From Muricea muricata (lineage: Eukaryota > Cnidaria > Anthozoa > Malacalcyonacea > Plexauridae), in contig OY979718.1 in the NCBI GenBank assembly GCA_963855995.1, forward strand, positions 27,146,282-27,210,281: 64,000 nt of DNA. The letters are read 5' to 3'. Position numbers and translations under genes: made by a program. Below the pieces are notes generated by a model. That model did no database searches, was not told where the DNA came from, and saw only the letters and a program-made list of their open reading frames with translations. Numbering within the stretch: the first letter of the stretch is position 1; the number at the start of each line of letters is the position of its first letter. Below, piece after piece: positions 59,246 to 64,000 of the stretch.

Positions 59246-59660
59246 GTGCGTGTAATGCGCTTGTAGATAGATGCTGGAAGTTGCCTTAAAATGCTAGGTG
59301 GATAATTGGAATGTTTGTATATTTATCACGGATCGTCATCAGGCTTCCTATGACTATAAGGTTTATATTTTTCTGTAGTAAGGTCGAAAGTTACGTCTAG
59401 AAAGTTCACCACGTGTAAATTTGCTTCTGCTGTTATTTTTAGGCCCAATTGCTCGAAAACTTTATGGATCGAGCTCTTTTGTCTACCAAACGTGCTGATC
59501 TGTTTTTAGTAATTGCCAAACCGTCGTCTTTATACAAGCCGATATATTTCTTGCCAAACTTTTTTTCCCGGATGGTAATGTTGTCGTGTAAGAGCCTGTT
59601 GTATGTGCCCAGTGAGGTTTCATATATATTTCGCAACGAAAGCATAAAACTGATATAACC
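59225..59660 (-). pseudogene. Reverse-transcriptase fragment with YKDD box, decayed
   Basis: The minus frame from 59645 carries EKKFGKKYIGLYKDDGLAI, the catalytic Y-x-D-D box of an RT. It continues to about 59462, then a one-base frameshift leads to KVFEQLGLKITAEANLHVVN, FLDVTFDLTTEKYKPY and RKPDDDP, followed by two stops and a further family-like stretch (YKHSNYPPSILRQLPASIYK). I recall this YRDDGL...FLDVTF layout from retroelements in invertebrate genomes; a Penelope-like affiliation is possible but not certain. The fragment is truncated at both ends and cannot be functional. Confidence 0.7.
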
Positions 59661-59679
59661 GAGTCTCGACTTTTATAAT

Positions 59680-59985
59680 CCTATTCACACATACTTGTGC
59701 CTTTATCAGGAGCGAAAATATGATTTTACTTTCGAAGTAAAAATTTGATTCCCTTCTCATTGTATAGCTGCAGATATCTTTCTGTTATTGGCCTTGTATC
59801 ATAACATATATAACACATTCGTTATAATTGCTTCTCAACACCGATCCTGCAGTCGGACGCCATCTTTGTTTTGACAGGGGGACAAAAAATGATATCACGG
59901 GACCAAAAACAATATCACGGGACAAAAAACGACATATAGTTTTTATGTCACCCTGTTAACGCTCTGATAAAGGCACAAGCATGTT
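59680..59985. repeat. Inverted pair of CTGATAAAGGCACAAG motifs
   Basis: CTGATAAAGGCACAAGTATG on minus (59690-59710) and CTGATAAAGGCACAAGCATG on + (59958-59977) face away from each other. The intervening 59880-59937 holds three ~20-bp tandem units (GACAAAAAATGATATCACGG type). Confidence 0.55.
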
Positions 59986-60573
59986 ATAAATATGAATACA
60001 GCATTACAGCTAATTCAATAAATGTTGTCTTTGCAAACTGTAAACTATGAGCGCTCAATAGATCGCGGATTTTTGCTTATTTTCACCTCTAAGCACGGAA
60101 TTATTTCTTTAATTGAAACAGCATATGGGGTACGTAGAAAACATACGACTGCAAATTTACTTGCTATACAAAGGTAATTTCGTGAGTATCAGGGCCGAAA
60201 TAAATAATAATCCATCACCTTTTCACAGTTTACGCTTTCCGAAAGACTACCGTAATTGAAATAACTGTATGTACAAAATGAATTAATTATCGGAGATCAA
60301 AATGTAGAATTATTAACAGTAATGAAATTCTTAAAACGTTCTGTAAGTTTAATCGTCTTTGGTGGGTTGAGAGTTTGAAGGTTATATACATGTAGGATCA
60401 TAGGGCACTTCTTCGACGATTCTGGTGAGCAGATTATAACTTGGTGCTTTACATGCTCTCAAACTTCTCACAAACATCATACAACACTAATGTAGAATAA
60501 TATACAGTTTCGGCTAATTTGAATTGCGGCTATTTCAAACCATTGTATAGCGAATAAATAGTGGGAGCTCTAA

Positions 60574-60743
60574 GAGCCCGTTTACATGGTACCGCCCGTA
60601 CCGGATCCGGATGGTCACGATGTCAAATTGAACAGTTCCACGACAAGTGTGGCTCTTGCACTTACGATAGTATTGCAGAATTTAACAACAAGTATTGATA
60701 TAAAAAAGTGACCAAGCGACTCCGGTACCGTGTAAACGGGCTC
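60574..60743. mobile_element. Harbinger-like MITE, copy 1
   Basis: 170 bp starting GAGCCCGTTTACATGGTACC and ending GGTACCGTGTAAACGGGCTC. Flanks TAA (60571-60573) and TCA (60744-60746) form a 3-bp target duplication with one change. It interrupts the dispersed repeat whose uninterrupted copy lies at 58730-58920. Confidence 0.78.
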
Positions 60744-61099
60744 TCAGTGAGTCCAACTTAGCATGTCTCCCGGAGGAGCCAGTTCAGCATTTTTATGGCC
60801 AGAAAATGCAATTGACTGGCCAGAACTGCATATAAGGAACATCCGCCTCGAGTGGCTCTCTTCTGTTATTTCCTCATCACTTATACTTTCCCATATCACT
60901 TATACTTTCCGACTAATTTCGGCTCAAATGAGGTAGGCTTTTTGCGGATAATACAATTACTACAACCGATCCATACGTTGTAATCGATTAAGATTATTGT
61001 TGACAACTTCCAATAATTCTAATATCTTACTGGATATCTCAAATAAATTATATTTTCTTGCGTGCGAAATAACCTAATTAACCCTTGTCTTAATACTAA

Positions 61100-61303
61100 G
61101 TCCCCGTTTACACGGTACCGGATCCGTATGGTCACGATACCAAATCGAATGGTTTCAAGAGGAGTATAGCTTTTACATTTATGTTAATATTACAGAATTT
61201 AATAACAACCACACATAGAAAAAGGGGAGGAAATGAATATGACCGCAAACTGAGCGAATTCGATGTCGTGACCATGCGGAACGGGTACCGTGTAAACGGG
61301 GTC
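61100..61303. mobile_element. Harbinger-like MITE, copy 2
   Basis: 204 bp starting GTCCCCGTTTACACGGTACC and ending GGTACCGTGTAAACGGGGTC, flanked by TAA on both sides, the 3-bp target site usual for PIF/Harbinger. Related to copy 1 by the ends, with an internal GGATGGTCACGAT/ATCGTGACCAT-type block. Confidence 0.8.
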
Positions 61304-61673
61304 TAAAACACAACACCAACAAGTTACTGGATTCAATACATGCAGATTTAAAGGCTTACAACGTTCGGATTGGGTGAATATTATCAGACTTGCACTTAGT
61401 CTCTGCAGTCAAAAAGTTGCACAGGTAGAAAATAAAATGTAAGAGGCAGACTTGTTTTTCTTGTAACCTAATAGATTTCAAATTTTTTTTGTCGCCGAAG
61501 TTGATTTGACAAGGAATTAAGCCATATAAATCAGGCAATTAAAACAGTATAGCGGCATGATGTATGCTATACGATGTTGCTAGATATACGGTGTGCCTCT
61601 ACCTGCAGGGCTATATACCCTTTGAAGTAAAGTGCATTCGAATATTCGAAATATTAATTGAATTATTGTTTTA

Positions 61674-61692
61674 CCCCCCCCCCCCCCCCCCC
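61674..61692. repeat. C-homopolymer run (19 nt)
   Basis: Nineteen uninterrupted C. Other shorter runs occur at 43607, 52746, 55087 and 58071. Confidence 0.95.
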
Positions 61693-61929
61693 AAATGAGT
61701 AAATTCAAAAGCTCTTTCAAACGAGCAAAGAATGTCTTTTGTTTCCATTACCCCAATAGCCTACTGTACAGGGTGTCCCAAAAAACCCCAAAAACTATTG
61801 AAAATGATGTATTGTTAGAATTTCAATGCCTAGCACTAAATTGAACCCACGAGTGGATAAACTATTGACATAACCGTCATAATTAATAGTAATACTCAGT
61901 ATTAAAACTAAACCTACGAGTGCATATTA

Positions 61930-63945
61930 GTTGACCTGCATCTAAGGACATATGCAGACTTATATTCATTTATGCAATGTCTTTCGTCAAAATCCAAAAT
62001 CTGATTGGTTTTGTTTATGACCATATGCATCTAAGGACATATGCAGACTTATATTCATTTATTATGCAATGTCTTTCGTCAAAATCCAAGATCTGATTGG
62101 TTTTGCTTATGACCATAATGCATCTAAGGACATATGCAGACTTACATTAATTTATTATGCAATGTCTAATTTTGTCAAAATCCAAGATCTGGTTGGTTCA
62201 AGTTTGTAAATGTATGCTAGTTACGACCTGATGGACTTAAAACAACAAGCAAAAGCATAAAATGTAGTGGGCTTGGCGTAGTGTTATTATAAGTTTTCTT
62301 GACACAGTCCAATATTTCTTAACCAAGTAAAAGCCTACGGGGGCAAAAGCCACTTTATTTATTATCGACACTGTTTGTAGCCTGCCACCATGTGTGCTAT
62401 GAGCGAAACGCAGCGCATAAGCCAGGAAATAATTACTTGGTTTGCAACCGAACTGACCAAGCGATAAATTGCATTAAAAATAAGTTTTCCTCGGAGGTTT
62501 ACGAATAGAAGCAGAAAGACTTCTTTTGAATATGCTTTTGTTCACCATAGAATATTAAGTCGCACACTTCACTGCATTTGTTTGCTTTGTCTTTTGTTTG
62601 AACTTGTGCTTGTGCATAATTATGTTGCTACCGTAATTAGGACCAGGGTTTTATAAGCATAATTAAGTACAAGCTTAAGCACAAGACTACAAGTGTAAGT
62701 TATTATGTTTCAACAAAAGCAAATTTAAAGGAAAATTCTTTCTTTTTTGTCTTTAAAATCCTTAGAGTATAACATTAATGCTTTGCCTTTGTTTTCTTGC
62801 TAATGCTAGCATGCGTCAATACTGTAGAGTGGCCAGGCTAAATGGGAGTTTTAGTTAATCTGTTATTGAATTGCACTCGATACATGGAAAAATCCTACTT
62901 TTAAAACAAACCTAAATTGTCAATCCCACTAAAACATACCAACATCAATCCTGCAAAATCCGAGAAAAAATACCACGCTTGCGAAGGCCTTTTCAAGCCG
63001 TAGAAAGAAACCTACTGTACGACATGTACAGAAGGAACGGTGCACTTTGGGAACAAACGCGGCGTTAATGGTAGGTATGTAGATTGTAACTAAAACTTGA
63101 AATATAGTATTTAAATTAAGAAATAAAACATTTAAATCAACAATTTCGTTCTCCATGATCACTTCGCGAATTATTACAGGGGCAATAAGGCCTGTTATAT
63201 ATACGTATAATTTTTCATTCATCGAATGACATTAAAATTGTGAAGACAAAGCAGAAAGAATATTCTTTTGAAATTGCTTTTGTTATCTCGTAGTTTATGC
63301 TCGTAGTCTTATGCTTGTGGTCATCATTATGTCGATGCTGATAACGCATACTTCACTGCATTTTTTTTATTTTGTCTTCTGTTTTAGAATATCAAATGCT
63401 TCAGTTCTTGTACTTTCCCTATTCGTGAAAAATAAAGACTATTTTGGATTTGTGACATGTCTTGATTCCTTCATACCATGTTAGTAACCGAAGTTTGCAA
63501 AATACGAACTACATGACTATACATGAGGCCTAGGCCTAGGGACCGGCGAGGGTATTCAGTCTCACTTCGTACTGATTACAATACTTAACAATCATGTATT
63601 GTACGTAGAGAATTCTTCTTCTCTTCGTATTTTAAATTTGCCCGCACCTACGAAAAATATTGCGCATATGAGTACAACAACAAACTTTCACTAGATCAAT
63701 CGATTTGTAAAGTATAATTTTAACACATTATTTTACACGATACACACAGAAGACAGCCATGTACTGATCTACATTCAATTTATTCAGAACCCTTGTTGAA
63801 AACCAATGGCAACGAAGTATTTTGCCTAAAGCATGCAAATTTAATAACGCCAACCAGTAAGAATTGGTGATTTTGCTTATACTATATCTCGATAATATAT
63901 TAATGAGGCAATAATGAGTCTATATGTCCTTAGATGCAGGTCAAC
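61930..63945. mobile_element. TA-flanked element with inverted ends
   Basis: The left end GTTGACCTGCATCTAAGGAC (61930) is inverted at the right as GTCCTTAGATGCAGGTCAAC (about 63926-63945). TA borders both ends. Weaker similarity continues inward for about 80 bp (GGTTTTG, TCAAAATCC). The interior has no recognised transposase; the ORF at 62929-63222 shows no motif. Probably a non-autonomous Tc1/mariner-type element. Confidence 0.6.
61938..62200 (+). repeat. Three-unit subterminal tandem repeat (~90 bp)
   Basis: Units begin GCATCTAAGGACATATGCAG at 61938, 62027 and 62120, each followed by ATTCATTTAT, GCAATGTCT, TCAAAATCCAA and CTGATTGGTT (third with GGTTGGTT). It lies just inside the left end of the TA-flanked element, so the array amplifies the terminal sequence itself. 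Confidence 0.85.
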
Positions 63946-64000
63946 TATTAAAAATGCAATCAAATTTTATGCATGGGTTATTTTAGCATATTCAATTTGG

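Noticed and set aside
62929-63222. 97-aa ORF on minus
   Set aside because: Hydrophobic, but no recognisable domain; lies inside a non-autonomous element.

Overview
This is a 64 kb window of AT-rich animal nuclear DNA, most likely from a marine invertebrate and probably a cnidarian. The evidence for a eukaryote is a five-exon membrane-transporter gene with consistent GT-AG introns, several LINE retrotransposons, and a very high density of MITEs, foldback elements and microsatellites. The cnidarian placement rests on the style of the repeat families and on a lineage-restricted gene family near 48 kb, recalled rather than searched, so it is an inference.

Layout. 0.2-2.9 kb: decayed LINE on + with an insertion in its RT. 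3.5-6.1 kb: element bounded by diverged inverted repeats. 8.0-9.0 kb: TTAA-flanked foldback with a hAT-type MITE inside. 9.2-10.7 kb: larger foldback with a central palindrome. 10.74-15.8 kb: nearly complete, recently broken CR1/L2-like LINE on minus (ORF1 with SGNH esterase; ORF2 with APE endonuclease and RT). 16.4-16.9 kb: RecQ-like helicase fragment between inverted repeats. 19.8-32.6 kb: the only convincing host gene, an SLC16/monocarboxylate-transporter-like protein on minus (558 codons, five exons). 32.6-47.3 kb: mostly non-coding with repeats. 47.3-48.8 kb: broken copy of an invertebrate family gene. 49.85-55.38 kb: a nested DNA-transposon complex. 55.4-56.9 kb: another LINE fragment. 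57-64 kb: a tandem MITE dimer, a decayed YxDD-type RT fragment, Harbinger-like MITEs and a TA-flanked inverted-repeat element.

The most interesting system is the 5.5 kb complex at 49.85-55.38 kb. It carries an apparently intact 372-aa Tc1/mariner/IS630-type transposase (DD37E by direct count). A convergent gene on the other strand encodes a PB1-like domain, a zinc-knuckle cluster, a coiled coil and a proline-rich/acidic tail; it is broken by a frameshift and a stop. Both are enclosed by inverted arms that each carry five 7-bp boxes at exactly 21-bp spacing. The geometry suggests that a 4.8 kb two-gene element landed on the central TA of a palindromic relative, although a single element with roughly 400-bp TIRs and a duplicated right end is also possible.
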